DNA of 51,848 nt from Muribaculaceae bacterium (GCA_017409345.1 JAFQSX010000007.1:1-51848); one strand, 5' to 3'; shown: positions 19,333-28,767, numbered from the stretch's first letter. Numbers and translations are program-made. The notes: generated by a model not told the origin, from the sequence alone.

Positions 19333-19737
19333 CTAAAATTTAAAATTCTCAAATTTGTTATTGATTTCATCGCGGATGCGGCGAAACTCGCTCATTATAT
19401 ATTCATCGGTGCCGATGGCATCGCTCGGATCTTCAAAGCCTATATGTAGGCGATTGGCGACCTTTCCTATGAAATTGGGACAACTCTCATTTGCTCCACC
19501 ACACACTGTTATAACATAGTCCCATTCTTCGTAGAGGTATATATCTACATTCTTGGGATAATGTGTGGATATATCAATCCCGGCTTCAGCCATCACTTCG
19601 ATGACTTTGGGATTAACTTGTGAAGCTGGTTTTGTTCCTGCCGAATGTACGTCAAAATCAGGGTAAAACGCTTGTATAAAGCCGTGAGCCATTTGGCTGC
19701 GACAGCTATTCCCGGTGCAAAGAATCAATATTTTCAT
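19333..19737 (-). CDS. arsC: Thioredoxin-coupled arsenate reductase
   Basis: 134 residues of the low-molecular-weight phosphatase fold. Cys7 begins the P-loop CTGNSCRS, and the general acid is in DPSDA. The redox pair is Cys79 and Cys86 (VCGGANESC). The spacings of 72 and 7 residues are the same as in the thioredoxin-dependent ArsC of Staphylococcus aureus (Cys10, Cys82, Cys89), so a true arsenate reductase is more likely than a tyrosine phosphatase. It reduces arsenate to arsenite. No arsenite pump or ArsR gene is adjacent. It is the second gene after crcB (12-bp gap) and converges on the GH3 gene five bases away. Confidence 0.9.
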   Translation of the reverse strand: MKILILCTGNSCRSQMAHGFIQAFYPDFDVHSAGTKPASQVNPKVIEVMAEAGIDISTHYPKNVDIYLYEEWDYVITVCGGANESCPNFIGKVANRLHIGFEDPSDAIGTDEYIMSEFRRIRDEINNKFENFKF

Positions 19738-19749
19738 GGTGCGTGAGTT

Positions 19750-20112
19750 TTATTTGAAAAATTTATCGGCAAGAGCCATACCAGCCCATGTCATTAAGAT
19801 GCATACAAGGAGCGATGCTATGATATAGAGAACACCTATTGTGCGTTGGCCCGATTGAAGCAAATGCAGTGCTTGAGCCGAGAATGTGGAAAAAGTGGTG
19901 AATCCACCACAAAATCCCACAGCTCCGAGCAGATACCAATCGCCTTTGGATAATGCTATGATTATCCCTATCAATAACGAACCAATCGCATTTGCCGCAA
20001 AGGTTCCAACCTCCGAAGCAATAGAGGCATAAGAGGCGAGCAATGTCAACCCATAACGAGCAATGCTCCCCAATGCACCTCCAATCCCTACCAATAAAAA
20101 ATCGCGTAGCAT
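19750..20112 (-). CDS. crcB: Fluoride channel CrcB/Fluc
   Basis: 120 residues with four membrane helices, the normal size for a dual-topology Fluc channel. The pore motifs are present: the conserved Asn41 in NAIGSLLIG and the phenylalanine/threonine strip GFCGGFTTFSTFS (66-78), which also forms the central Na+ site. It lets F- leave the cell down its gradient. It is the first gene of a pair with arsC. No fluoride riboswitch can be fitted into the 71-bp divergent region upstream. Confidence 0.93.
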   Translation of the reverse strand: MLRDFLLVGIGGALGSIARYGLTLLASYASIASEVGTFAANAIGSLLIGIIIALSKGDWYLLGAVGFCGGFTTFSTFSAQALHLLQSGQRTIGVLYIIASLLVCILMTWAGMALADKFFK

Positions 20113-20131
20113 ATTTATAAAAGTTATTTTG

Positions 20132-20139
20132 CAAATATA
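20132..20139 (-). promoter_or_regulatory. -7 box for crcB-arsC
   Basis: The minus strand reads TATATTTG 20 bp before the crcB ATG. The -33 element is not clear. Confidence 0.45.
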
Positions 20140-20183
20140 TAAATTTTTAGAAAAAAAGTGGCATTTTTGTGTAACAGAAAAAG

Positions 20184-20699
20184 ATGGCTATTCGTCATAT
20201 ATATGAAATGGAACGATTGGAGTTTGAACATATAGCAAAAAAAATTCGCCCACGATTGAAGAATAAGGCATTTTTAATTTTGCATGATGAAGACGAAGCC
20301 GAAGATATTGTACAAGATGCATTATTAAAACTTTGGACAGTTCGCAATAGATTGGATGAATATCAATCGATTGAAGCATTGGCTATGGTTATGACGCAAC
20401 GATTGAGTCTTGATGTATTGAAACGCCGACGATATGATACTTATAAAGGAGAGGAACCTCAAGAAATGGAATATTCTCCACATGAAGAACTTGAACGCAT
20501 AGAAAGTGACACGCGAGTAGATGCGATATTAGCACAACTTCCCGATAAACAATCAGCAATCTTGAGAATGAAACACATCGACATGCTTGAAACTAATGAG
20601 ATTGCAAAAATATTGGGAATGAAAGATGGAACAGTAAGAATAATACTTATGCGAGCAAGGAATAAAGTAAAAGAATTATTTTTGAATAATAAAAGATGA
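20184..20699 (+). CDS. ECF-type RNA polymerase sigma factor
   Basis: 171 residues with sigma region 2 (about 15-85, EDEAEDIVQDALLKLW) and region 4 (about 108-165, LPDKQSAILRMKHIDMLETNEIAKILGMKDGTVRIILMRAR split over a helix-turn-helix). It redirects RNA polymerase to a small regulon. It is the first gene of a tightly packed four-gene operon and is followed by a gene for a membrane-bound anti-sigma factor, with which it overlaps in an ATGA. The start at 20184 or an internal ATG at 20208 are both possible. Confidence 0.9.
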   Translation: MAIRHIYEMERLEFEHIAKKIRPRLKNKAFLILHDEDEAEDIVQDALLKLWTVRNRLDEYQSIEALAMVMTQRLSLDVLKRRRYDTYKGEEPQEMEYSPHEELERIESDTRVDAILAQLPDKQSAILRMKHIDMLETNEIAKILGMKDGTVRIILMRARNKVKELFLNNKR

Positions 20700-21217
20700 A
20701 TATGATTGATGACAAAAATATAAATGAGTGGTTGACTCGATTTTTTAATGGAGATACCACTTGTGACGAAGAAAAGGCATTGTTTGCTTATTTCAGGCAA
20801 ACTAACATACCTTCATCAGTGGAACAATATCGAGAAATGATGAAGTGGTATGATACTGGATTGCAAAGAGAATATAATGAAGATGAAATACAACAAAAAA
20901 AGTTATGGATATTAAAACCTATTTATCGATATATCTCATTAGTTGCCTCGATAGTGATATTATTCACCATCGGATTAAATATTATAAAAGTAGAAAAACG
21001 AAACAGGGAATTGATAGAATTATATGAGATATATGAGGGTAGTTATGTAATGGAAAATGGAATAAAAAACACCGATTTATCTGAGATATTATCCGAAGTG
21101 CAAAGAGGAGAATATCTTGTCAATAGGGCATTTGAAGAGTCGTTACAACAGTCTCTTGATGGAGTCGAAGACCCAATGGAAAGGAAGTGTATAATAAATA
21201 TGATGTTAAATGAATAA
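20696..21217 (+). CDS. Short membrane anti-sigma factor without a FecR domain
   Basis: 173 residues. The N-terminal 50 (INEWLTRFFNGDTTCDEEKALFAYF) resemble the cytoplasmic sigma-binding part of Bacteroidetes FecR-type anti-sigma factors. One transmembrane helix lies at about 78-97 (ISLVASIVILFTIGLNII). The roughly 75 periplasmic residues are helical and too short for a FecR domain. It overlaps the sigma gene by four bases (ATGA); an ATG at 20702 is an alternative start. It probably holds the 20184 sigma factor at the membrane until a periplasmic signal arrives. Confidence 0.7.
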   Translation: MNMIDDKNINEWLTRFFNGDTTCDEEKALFAYFRQTNIPSSVEQYREMMKWYDTGLQREYNEDEIQQKKLWILKPIYRYISLVASIVILFTIGLNIIKVEKRNRELIELYEIYEGSYVMENGIKNTDLSEILSEVQRGEYLVNRAFEESLQQSLDGVEDPMERKCIINMMLNE

Positions 21218-21229
21218 AAATAAGATAAT

Positions 21230-21751
21230 ATGAATGTTGTGAAGTTGATAATATTTGCATTAATGGTGTCGGTTGTGTCATTGAATGGTGTGGCGCAGAA
21301 AAAAATTAGTCATGCAGTAAAAGATATTGAGAAGGAAAAAACTACAAGAGTAATTTATTCCGAAAAGCGTGATCCCAAAAATAAAAAGGTATATAAAATA
21401 AGTAAACATGTTACCTTTTATGATAAAGATTTAAAAGAAAAATTGTTGGAAGCCTTTTCTGCTGAACGCGAGAATTCGGTGTCATATAAGGTATTGAGTA
21501 ACTGTATAATAATAAAATTTTCTGATGGTTCAGGAGAAAACACATTGGAGATAGGTGCTTTCCTAAATCGCAAAGATAATTGGTCAATTATGATAAAAAA
21601 GACCGGATATAAGGCTTGTGACGGTAGTTTTCCTGATTGGGAAGCAATGATAGAAAGGCTTATAAATATACATTCTGATTATGAGATATTTGCTGTTGAT
21701 ACAATTATATCTGTGCCCGATTGTAATGATGGCACATTCAGAGAATGCTGA
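21230..21751 (+). CDS. Small secreted protein, DUF5024-like
   Basis: 173 residues with signal peptide MNVVKLIIFALMVSVVSLNGVAQ. The mature part (YSEKRDPKNKKVYKISKHVTFYDKDLKEKLLEAFSAERENSVSY) resembles the DUF5024 proteins encoded beside ECF sigma genes in Bacteroides; I name the family from memory with moderate confidence. Function is unknown. It is third in the operon, 12 bp after the anti-sigma gene, and its last 71 bases are shared with the start of the barrel gene. A role as a periplasmic signal or sensor for the anti-sigma factor is an inference from its position. Confidence 0.6.
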   Translation: MNVVKLIIFALMVSVVSLNGVAQKKISHAVKDIEKEKTTRVIYSEKRDPKNKKVYKISKHVTFYDKDLKEKLLEAFSAERENSVSYKVLSNCIIIKFSDGSGENTLEIGAFLNRKDNWSIMIKKTGYKACDGSFPDWEAMIERLINIHSDYEIFAVDTIISVPDCNDGTFREC

Positions 21752-23762
21752 CACAGTAAAGTCTGACACATTAAATGAAGTTGTTGTAAATGCCGAACTT
21801 CAACGCACTTCTACAAATGTAACAACATATATACCTACTGCAAAAATTAAAAAATCATCTCAAGATGCATCTGATTTATTGTTGCAAATGGCAATTCCTC
21901 AGTTGGCAGTCAATCCAATATCAAAGGCAGTGACTACTCCTACAGGTCAAAATGTTGCGATTTTTATAAATTATTTGAGAGTGTCGTCTAATGAGATGCA
22001 AGGTTTGAAAACAACCGATGTGTTAAGGGTAGAATATTATGACTATCCTATAGACCCTCGTTTTCAAGGTGTACCACATGCTGTAAATATAATAGTTCAT
22101 GAGTATGAATATGGAGGTTATACTAAAATTTCCGACAATCAATTCGCTTTATCCGGTTTTGTAAATAAGGGATTGGTGTACTCAAAATTTGCATATCGCA
22201 AAATGGTATATGATTTATATGCAGGATGGGATTTTGCAAATACTAATATTAGTGGGACCTCTGAATATTCAATATTTAGATTGCCTTTAGGAGAAATAAA
22301 TCGTAATCAAGAATGGCTTTCTTCAGAATTAAAAAATACTAAGGTGCCATTATCAATTAGGGCATCATATGTTACCAAAAATATACAGATAGTAAATACT
22401 GTTGGTTTCTCAATAAACAATCAATTTGAAGATTCTCAACAAGGCCAACTTTCATTTGAACCATCTAATAATGTGGCATATAAATACGAAAATGAATCTC
22501 CTCAAATAAATAGGGCTATATCGTGGGCCGGCAACTATTTTATCTCGTTGCCAAAATTGTGGAGTATTGTGTTTTATCCGCGTTTAACTTATGCACATAA
22601 TAATTCAGTTAGTAAATATTCAACAGATATACCCAATGTCAGTCCAATTGTTAATGATGCGAAGGAAGATGTTTATAATCTTAGAGCGAGTGCCCAAGTA
22701 ATAAAGCGAATAAATCAAATAAATACGGCAAAATTTGTGCTATTGGGAGGCTCAAATATATACAATGTCTCATATTTAGGGACATCGCCATATGATACCT
22801 ATTTCACGAATACATATTATGGAGCATCTGTTGCATATGCTCTTAATATGCCAAAATTTAGTGTAGATGCTGATGCCGGGGTTACCGGAGAATTATTTAA
22901 TGTTAACGCAGTGCGGTATGATGATTTATACCCATTTGCTCATTTGTCGGCATCATGGTCTCCAAATAAAAGAAATAGATTAAATTTGTGGTTTCAATAT
23001 GCAACAAGTTCACCTAATCAATCGCAACGGTCACCTAATATAATACAAAGTAATGAGTTGTTATTTCAAACAGGGAATCCGTTGTTGCAAAATTCTCGAC
23101 ATGTAACGATTAATAGCACTTATACATTTATGCCACAAAATAGATTTATGATGCAAGGTTTTGCGAGTTATTATGGAATTTATAATAGAGCCGTTGCCTT
23201 ATATGACATATATGATGAGGGGCGCTACATAATACGAACATTTCGTAATAGTGGTGATTTTACAAGGACGCAAGTTGGAGTTAATGCGACATTGAAATTG
23301 TTAGATAATAAATTGATATTTCAAATTCGTCCGGCATTGAATAACTATTCATCAACAGGGGATATCGATGAGGAGTGTACGAAGTTTTCATGTAGTTTAT
23401 ATGGGCAGTACTATTGGAATGATTTTAGGATTTCGGCATATTATGCAACAAGAAATCATGCTATGAATCAAATGACCGGTGGCTATAATACTAATAGAAG
23501 TAACTATCAGATGCAAGTGGGCTGGGCAAATGGTTCGTGGAATATTGGATTGTCGGTTAATAACTTCTTGAGATATAGATATGACGATGGTTGGGGAATA
23601 CTTAATACTCCATTATATTCAAAGAAAATAATTAGTTATTCATCAAATGCTCATGCATATATGATGTTTTCTGCTACATATACATTCGGTTATGGTAAAA
23701 AGATTAAAAGAGGGAATGAGATTGAAGCAATAGAAAGTGTAGGAACAGCCATTATGGAATAA
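21681..23762 (+). CDS. TonB-dependent-receptor-like outer membrane protein (plug and barrel)
   Basis: 693 residues. Residues 1-19 look like a signal peptide and lie entirely in the 71-bp overlap with the previous gene. The segment SDTLNEVVVNAELQ leads into a plug domain (about 25-150; IFINYLRVSSNEMQGLKTTDVLRVEYYDYPIDPRFQG). The rest has the alternating aromatic pattern of a large beta-barrel. There is no carboxypeptidase-like N-terminal domain and no SusD partner, so this is not a standard SusCD pair. It may transport a substrate or relay an outside signal to the sigma system. It is the last gene of the ECF operon. Confidence 0.75.
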   Translation: MRYLLLIQLYLCPIVMMAHSENADTVKSDTLNEVVVNAELQRTSTNVTTYIPTAKIKKSSQDASDLLLQMAIPQLAVNPISKAVTTPTGQNVAIFINYLRVSSNEMQGLKTTDVLRVEYYDYPIDPRFQGVPHAVNIIVHEYEYGGYTKISDNQFALSGFVNKGLVYSKFAYRKMVYDLYAGWDFANTNISGTSEYSIFRLPLGEINRNQEWLSSELKNTKVPLSIRASYVTKNIQIVNTVGFSINNQFEDSQQGQLSFEPSNNVAYKYENESPQINRAISWAGNYFISLPKLWSIVFYPRLTYAHNNSVSKYSTDIPNVSPIVNDAKEDVYNLRASAQVIKRINQINTAKFVLLGGSNIYNVSYLGTSPYDTYFTNTYYGASVAYALNMPKFSVDADAGVTGELFNVNAVRYDDLYPFAHLSASWSPNKRNRLNLWFQYATSSPNQSQRSPNIIQSNELLFQTGNPLLQNSRHVTINSTYTFMPQNRFMMQGFASYYGIYNRAVALYDIYDEGRYIIRTFRNSGDFTRTQVGVNATLKLLDNKLIFQIRPALNNYSSTGDIDEECTKFSCSLYGQYYWNDFRISAYYATRNHAMNQMTGGYNTNRSNYQMQVGWANGSWNIGLSVNNFLRYRYDDGWGILNTPLYSKKIISYSSNAHAYMMFSATYTFGYGKKIKRGNEIEAIESVGTAIME

Positions 23763-23903
23763 AACTAGGAAGTAATGGGGTTATATAACTATAGTATATA
23801 TTTACTAAATATCTATATCGTTAGAGTATTGAGTTGTAAAAATGTATAATTGACAGATGGTTAAGAACTTGTATTTCACTATGTACAGTGGCACTATTTG
23901 AAG

Positions 23904-23935
23904 TTTGCAATATAGGGAAATGTTTCTTAAATTTG
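23904..23935 (+). promoter_or_regulatory. Promoter of the PorT-like barrel gene
   Basis: TTTG at 23904-23907, 20 bp, TAAATTTG at 23928-23935. This housekeeping-type promoter suggests that the 24019 gene is not simply read through from the ECF operon. Confidence 0.65.
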
Positions 23936-24018
23936 CGAAAGTAAGATTTTTTTTGGTAGCAATTAATAGAAGATGGTTGCTAAAATAAATAATATTAATA
24001 TTATAAAAATAAAACGAA

Positions 24019-24642
24019 ATGAAAACTATTAAACGATTTATTGCAGTTGCTATTGCATTAGTAGCATTCGCAGGAACAGTTTCTGCTCAAATTTCTTTTG
24101 GCGCAAGAATTGGTGCAAAAATAAATGATATAAACTTCAATAACGAACGATATGAAGATGCTACTAACACTGGTATTACCGGAGGATTGATGCTTGAGTA
24201 TATGTTTCCTAAAACAAATGTTGGCATTGATGTGTCTTTGATGTATTTTTATGTGAAGACTGCATTTAATGACAATGCAAATAGTATCCTTCCAACACCA
24301 GTAGAGTATAAAACTCATTTCATAGAATTGCCTGTAAACTTTAAATGGAAAATTGGTTTGCCTGTCGCTCGCAAAGTAGTAACACCATATCTCACTACCG
24401 GACCGGCCTTGTCAGTCATCGCGGGAGAAAGACAGATTGCTGTTAACCACATAAGATGCAAAACGGCTGTATTCGATTGGAATTTTGGTTTAGGCGTTGA
24501 GTTATTTGAAAAGTTTCAAGTGGGTGTTAACTATGGTCTAGCATTGACTAATGCCTATGAAACATTTGGGTTTAAGGGTCAGTGGACCGATATTGATAGC
24601 AAGAAAAATTCTTGGACAATTTCTGCAACTTATATGTTCTAA
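24019..24642 (+). CDS. Outer membrane beta-barrel protein, PorT-like
   Basis: 207 residues with signal peptide ending VSAQ, then eight or so amphipathic strands typical of the Bacteroidetes outer-membrane beta-barrel family 2 (PorT-like): ISFGARIGAKIND, GGLMLEYMF, VGIDVSLMYFY, HFIELPVNFKWKIG, and a C-terminal strand ending in Phe (SATYMF). It probably sits in the outer membrane; a specific function cannot be given. It follows the ECF operon after 256 bp with its own promoter and terminator. Confidence 0.8.
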   Translation: MKTIKRFIAVAIALVAFAGTVSAQISFGARIGAKINDINFNNERYEDATNTGITGGLMLEYMFPKTNVGIDVSLMYFYVKTAFNDNANSILPTPVEYKTHFIELPVNFKWKIGLPVARKVVTPYLTTGPALSVIAGERQIAVNHIRCKTAVFDWNFGLGVELFEKFQVGVNYGLALTNAYETFGFKGQWTDIDSKKNSWTISATYMF

Positions 24643-24663
24643 AATAGAATATATTAATATAAG

Positions 24664-24710
24664 AATGCTCGGAAAGGGTTTTAAATATCCATGTCCGAGC
24701 ATTTGTTTTA
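24664..24710 (+). terminator. Terminator between two convergent genes
   Basis: A 10-bp stem AATGCTCGGA/TCCGAGCATT with a 20-base loop, followed by a T-rich tail. It lies between the barrel gene and the end of the DUF2130 gene. Confidence 0.7.
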
Positions 24711-24721
24711 TAGGTCGTTAA

Positions 24722-26236
24722 TTATTCATCATCACTAGTGCCGAGTTGTGATTTTATCACGCGGGCTTCCTCAAATTTGGCTTGCATGGTGGGGTTGTTT
24801 TTAGTGAGTTTCTTGATTGTGAGTTCATCGGCTTTTTTGTTTGCGAGGCGGAGGTTATTTTCTGAGCCAACAAGTGATTCTCTCACTTTCTGAAGGTGTT
24901 TGATGGTATTGTCAATTTCGTCAATCGCCTTTTGGAACTTTTCGCTTGCAAGACGATAGTTGTTGCCAAATTTTTCCTTGAAGTCGTTGAGATTATCTTC
25001 GAAGTGGGTCACATCAATTGATTGTTGACGAGCGATGATTAACTCACGTTGGTAGTCAAGACTCTTGCGTGATGCCTGGGTGAGCAATGAGATAAGAGGC
25101 ATGAAAAACTGCGGACGCACTACATACATCTTGGGGTAGCGATATGATACATCTACGATACCTTCGTTATACAATTCACTATCGGGTTCAAGCAACGAAA
25201 CCAACACTGCGTACTCGCAATTTTTCTTCTTGCGGTCATCGTCGAGTTTCTTGAAGAAATCTTCGTTTTTGTGTTTTGTAGCGGTGGTGTCGCACTCGTT
25301 TTTCATCTCAAACATTATTGAGATATATTCCATACCGTCGGCAAAATCACGGAAAATGAAGTCGCCCTTAGTGCCATCTTTCGCATCATTATCTTTTTCA
25401 AAATATGCGTTAGGATACATTGATGAGCGTACACGATTAAACTCGGTGCTACAATGAACTTCAAGAGATTCTCCAATCATCTTGGTTGACATGCGCGATT
25501 TCATATCTTTGTAGAAATCAATCTCCTCTTGTTTTTGACGAATAATAAGCGCGTGTTGCTCTTTGATGCCGGTTTCACGAATTGTAGCCTCCTTTTTCTC
25601 TAAAATCATGCGGTTTTCGAGTTCGGCAATCTTTGCATCTTTGGCTTGCAACGCCTCCTGTGCCTTGCTTTTCTCCTCCATCACGGCAAGTTGGCGTTGG
25701 TTGTCGTTTTGAGCAATGGTTGATTTCAATGTCGAAATCTCTTGCTCTTTTTTTGCCACTTCGTTAGCAATCTCAAGTTCTTTAGCCTCCTTAATGCTTT
25801 GGAGTTGCTCTTTCAATTTTGCTATTTGAGCATCCCGATCGGCAAGGAAATCCTTAAACTCAAGCTCCTTTGACTGCACCGCACTTTTAGTCTGCTCACG
25901 AAGTTGGGCAATCTCGCTATCACGTTTCGACAACACCTCATTAAATTCCAACTGCTTATTTTGGGCAATGCTATTTGCTTGCTCACGTAGGCGAGCAATC
26001 TCAGTGTCTTTTTTGCCAAGTTCACGTTCTTTTTCGTTCAATCGCATTTGGAAATCCTGCTCAGCCTTCATCGCATCAGCCTTTTGCTCAGCACGATGTT
26101 GCTTCTCAATCTCCTCAATACGACGATTTACTTCTTCTTGAAATTCGGTGTTTTTCACTTGGCTTAAAATCGACGCATAATCAGCCTCATCAACCACAAA
26201 CGAACTCCCACACTTCGGACACTTCAATTCTTTCAT
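24722..26236 (-). CDS. DUF2130 protein: zinc knuckle, coiled coil and nuclease-like domain
   Basis: 504 residues. It opens with KCPKCGSS, half of a zinc ribbon, at residues 5-10. Residues of about 25-240 are a long charged coiled coil. After it comes the DUF2130 domain: KGDFIFRD followed by [10 protein letters not shown] places an Asp near 290 and a Glu-x-Lys near 310, the pattern of the PD-(D/E)xK nuclease fold. [16 protein letters not shown] and a further coiled coil follow. Members are widespread in bacteria with no settled function; a DNA-processing or defence role is often suggested from the fold. It is monocistronic here. Confidence 0.85.
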   Translation of the reverse strand: MKELKCPKCGSSFVVDEADYASILSQVKNTEFQEEVNRRIEEIEKQHRAEQKADAMKAEQDFQMRLNEKERELGKKDTEIARLREQANSIAQNKQLEFNEVLSKRDSEIAQLREQTKSAVQSKELEFKDFLADRDAQIAKLKEQLQSIKEAKELEIANEVAKKEQEISTLKSTIAQNDNQRQLAVMEEKSKAQEALQAKDAKIAELENRMILEKKEATIRETGIKEQHALIIRQKQEEIDFYKDMKSRMSTKMIGESLEVHCSTEFNRVRSSMYPNAYFEKDNDAKDGTKGDFIFRDFADGMEYISIMFEMKNECDTTATKHKNEDFFKKLDDDRKKKNCEYAVLVSLLEPDSELYNEGIVDVSYRYPKMYVVRPQFFMPLISLLTQASRKSLDYQRELIIARQQSIDVTHFEDNLNDFKEKFGNNYRLASEKFQKAIDEIDNTIKHLQKVRESLVGSENNLRLANKKADELTIKKLTKNNPTMQAKFEEARVIKSQLGTSDDE

Positions 26237-26276
26237 AAATGATAATTGGTTTAAAGTATAAATTTGATTATTTTTA

Positions 26277-26284
26277 CAAATATA
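26277..26284 (-). promoter_or_regulatory. -7 box for the DUF2130 gene
   Basis: The minus strand reads TATATTTG 40 bp before the ATG at 26236. Confidence 0.4.
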
Positions 26285-26326
26285 GTGATTTTTGGTGAGA
26301 GGTGGGGTTGATTTGTGGATATTTGT

Positions 26327-26334
26327 TATATTTG
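26327..26334 (+). promoter_or_regulatory. -7 box for the 26358 gene
   Basis: TATATTTG, 23 bp before the ATG. It is divergent from the box at 26277-26284. Confidence 0.45.
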
Positions 26335-26357
26335 CGAAGAATAAATTGTGAATTGAT

Positions 26358-27005
26358 ATGATGAAGGTGGTTTTTCTGAATATTTTGATGGTGTGTGTGG
26401 CGATGATGAGCTATGCACAGTCGGGCATGGTGAATGTGGCGAGTGGTGATAGTGTTGATGTGGAGCGCGTTAGGGTGGCGGTTGATGCTATGATGAGAGA
26501 TTATCCCGATGCTACGTTGCAAGATGTGTATAAGAGTTGTTTTCAGGATTATTTTGGTGTGGCGCATTTGTTGGGCAGTCGTGAGCAGGTGTATAATTAT
26601 ATATGTAGCGAACTTGAGGCGGATGATTATGTCGCAGGTAGCAGATATTACGAACCATGCGGTTGGCAAGGAAATTATTGTCGAGTGTATCTCAATGCCA
26701 TAAAGGAGGGGTATATTACTGCCGATATTCTCACTGATGCGTTTATGGCAAGTGCTCCCGAAGTGGCTCCGCAAGTAACCGACAAATGGGTTGCTCAATG
26801 GCGCGTGATTGAAAACGTGGTGAGAGAGCGATATCCTAAAATGTATAATCTTGAAGTCGATTCGCAGGCGATAAGTGAAATGTTGTCGCAAGGAAAATAT
26901 GTGATGCATCATAGTCGCCGTTTCAATGCTGCCTATCACCCTCATTATCGCATAATACACCACGACATATTCGTGCGCGATATTTTGCCTCATCTACCTA
27001 AGTGA
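26358..27005 (+). CDS. Conserved secreted protein of unknown function
   Basis: 215 residues with a signal peptide ending MMSYAQ. The body has the conserved-looking blocks [35 protein letters not shown] and a His-rich end [28 protein letters not shown] recall a similar set of blocks in hypothetical proteins of many Bacteroidetes but no named domain. The clustered His, Cys and Tyr suggest metal binding or catalysis; this is only an inference. Two adjacent ATG codons (26358 and 26361) could start it. Confidence 0.75.
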   Translation: MMKVVFLNILMVCVAMMSYAQSGMVNVASGDSVDVERVRVAVDAMMRDYPDATLQDVYKSCFQDYFGVAHLLGSREQVYNYICSELEADDYVAGSRYYEPCGWQGNYCRVYLNAIKEGYITADILTDAFMASAPEVAPQVTDKWVAQWRVIENVVRERYPKMYNLEVDSQAISEMLSQGKYVMHHSRRFNAAYHPHYRIIHHDIFVRDILPHLPK

Positions 27006-27018
27006 GGATTGATAAGAA

Positions 27019-27056
27019 TAAAAAACAACGGCTGTCGCGGGGAGCGGCAGCCGTTG
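27019..27056 (-). terminator. Terminator of fumarase
   Basis: A 9-bp stem CAACGGCTG/CAGCCGTTG (27026-27034 and 27048-27056) followed on the minus strand by a T-run. It also lies just behind the plus-strand 26358 gene and may stop both. Confidence 0.75.
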
Positions 27057-27077
27057 GCGTATAAGAAGGGGGATTGA

Positions 27078-28727
27078 TTACTTATTCAATGCGCATGATT
27101 TGCATTTCTCTGAGATTTCAACGAAGAAGTCGTTGCCTTTGTTATCCACGAGGATAAATGCGGGGAAGTCTTCCACTTCGATTTTCCAGATAGCTTCCAT
27201 GCCGAGTTCGGGATATTCCATACATTCGATTTTCTTGATGCTGTTTTGTGCAAGCACAGCAGCAGGACCGCCGATGCTACCGAGGTAGAAACCTCCATGT
27301 TTTTGACAAGCGTCGGTAACTTGTTTGCTACGGTTACCTTTAGCAATCATAATCATAGAGCCGCCTGCAGCTTGGAATTGGTCAACATATGAGTCCATAC
27401 GACCGGCAGTTGTAGGACCAAATGAACCAGAAGGCATTCCTTCGGGAGTTTTGGCAGGACCGGCATAATAGATGGGGTGATCTTTGAGGTATTGAGGCAT
27501 TTCTTCGCCACGATCGAGGCGTTCTTTAATCTTAGCGTGAGCGATGTCGCGACCTACGATGATAGTACCTTTCAAAGAAAGGCGAGTAGATACGGGATAT
27601 TTGCTCAATTCGGCAAGAATTTCGGGCATAGGACGGTTGAGGTCGATGTTAACCACTTCGCCTTCGCCGGCTTTGCGGTAAGATTCAGGAATGAGTTCGC
27701 CAGGATTGTTGTCGAGTTTTTCAATCCAAAGACCGTCTTTATTGATTTTTGCTTTCACGTTACGGTCGGCCGAGCATGATACACCAAGACCAACAGGGCA
27801 AGAAGCACCGTGGCGAGGAAGACGAATCACGCGAATGTCGTGAGCGAAGTATTTACCGCCAAATTGTGCGCCGAGACCGATTTTGTGAGTTTTTTCGAGC
27901 AATTGTTTTTCGAGTTCGATATCGCGGAAAGCGTGACCGAGCTCGTTGCCTTGAGTGGGAAGATCATCATAATATTTAACAGAAGCTTTCTTCACAGTAG
28001 CAAGGTTCATTTCTGCAGAAGTACCACCGATAACGAATGCGATGTGATAAGGAGGACAAGCAGCAGTACCCAATGATTTCATTTTTTCAACCAAGAAAGG
28101 AATGAGAGTTTTGGGGTTGATGAGAGCTTTAGTTTCTTGATAGAGATATGTTTTGTTGGCCGAGCCACCACCTTTAGCTACGAAAAGGAAGTTATATTCG
28201 TTTCCGTCGCAAGCATGAAGATCGATTTGAGCAGGGAGGTTGCAACCTGTGTTCACTTCGTCATACATGTTGAGAGGCGCGTTTTGTGAATAGCGAAGAT
28301 TGTCTTCAGTGTAAGTGAGATATACACCTTTTGAGAGACGTTCTTCGTCGCCACCGCCTGTAAATACGTTTTGGCCTTTGCTACCGTGAATGATTGCAGT
28401 ACCGGTATCTTGGCAGAAAGGAAGTTGACCTTTTGCAGCTACTTCGGCGTTACGGAGCATTGTGAGAGCAACGAATTTGTCGTTTTCGCTTGCTTCGGGG
28501 TCATTAAGGATTTTAGCCACCATAGCATTGTGTTCGCGACGAAGCATAAACGCATTGTCGTGAGTAGCTTGGCGAGCCAAAACGGTTAGTGCTTCGGGGT
28601 CAACAACGAGCATTTCGTGACCATTCCAATTTTCAACCTTAACATAGTCAGATGTCAAGTGATAATACTCAGTAGTGTCCTTAGCATGTGGAAACATCTC
28701 CTGGTATTTAAAAGGTTTGTTTGCCAT
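27078..28727 (-). CDS. Class I (4Fe-4S) fumarate hydratase
   Basis: 549 residues, the full one-chain class I fumarase (FumA/FumB type). The three cluster-binding cysteines sit at 105 (FCQDTGT), 224 (AACPPYH) and 318 (GVSCSADRN), the same positions as in E. coli Fum[16 protein letters not shown] and [11 protein letters not shown] near the C-terminus belong to the beta domain. It interconverts fumarate and malate; in an anaerobic gut Bacteroidales this serves the reductive branch to succinate. The enzyme is oxygen-sensitive. The C-terminal CKSC is an extra pair not needed for the cluster. Its promoter overlaps a palindromic repeat. Confidence 0.95.
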   Translation of the reverse strand: MANKPFKYQEMFPHAKDTTEYYHLTSDYVKVENWNGHEMLVVDPEALTVLARQATHDNAFMLRREHNAMVAKILNDPEASENDKFVALTMLRNAEVAAKGQLPFCQDTGTAIIHGSKGQNVFTGGGDEERLSKGVYLTYTEDNLRYSQNAPLNMYDEVNTGCNLPAQIDLHACDGNEYNFLFVAKGGGSANKTYLYQETKALINPKTLIPFLVEKMKSLGTAACPPYHIAFVIGGTSAEMNLATVKKASVKYYDDLPTQGNELGHAFRDIELEKQLLEKTHKIGLGAQFGGKYFAHDIRVIRLPRHGASCPVGLGVSCSADRNVKAKINKDGLWIEKLDNNPGELIPESYRKAGEGEVVNIDLNRPMPEILAELSKYPVSTRLSLKGTIIVGRDIAHAKIKERLDRGEEMPQYLKDHPIYYAGPAKTPEGMPSGSFGPTTAGRMDSYVDQFQAAGGSMIMIAKGNRSKQVTDACQKHGGFYLGSIGGPAAVLAQNSIKKIECMEYPELGMEAIWKIEVEDFPAFILVDNKGNDFFVEISEKCKSCALNK

Positions 28728-28767
28728 AATAATATTTGTTAGTAAGTTTGTTTTAATTTAGTTACTG

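Noticed and set aside
19763-20134. A 123-codon ORF in another frame over crcB
   Set aside because: The CrcB frame has all pore motifs; this one has odd Cys/His/Trp-rich content.
20113-20183. Fluoride riboswitch before crcB
   Set aside because: The divergent gap is 71 bp and A+T-rich, with no pseudoknot-like GC stems that fit the crcB motif.
26274-26993. A 239-codon minus-strand ORF opposite the 26358 gene
   Set aside because: It has a low-complexity composition rich in His and Ile, and the plus-strand frame has a signal peptide and family-like blocks.
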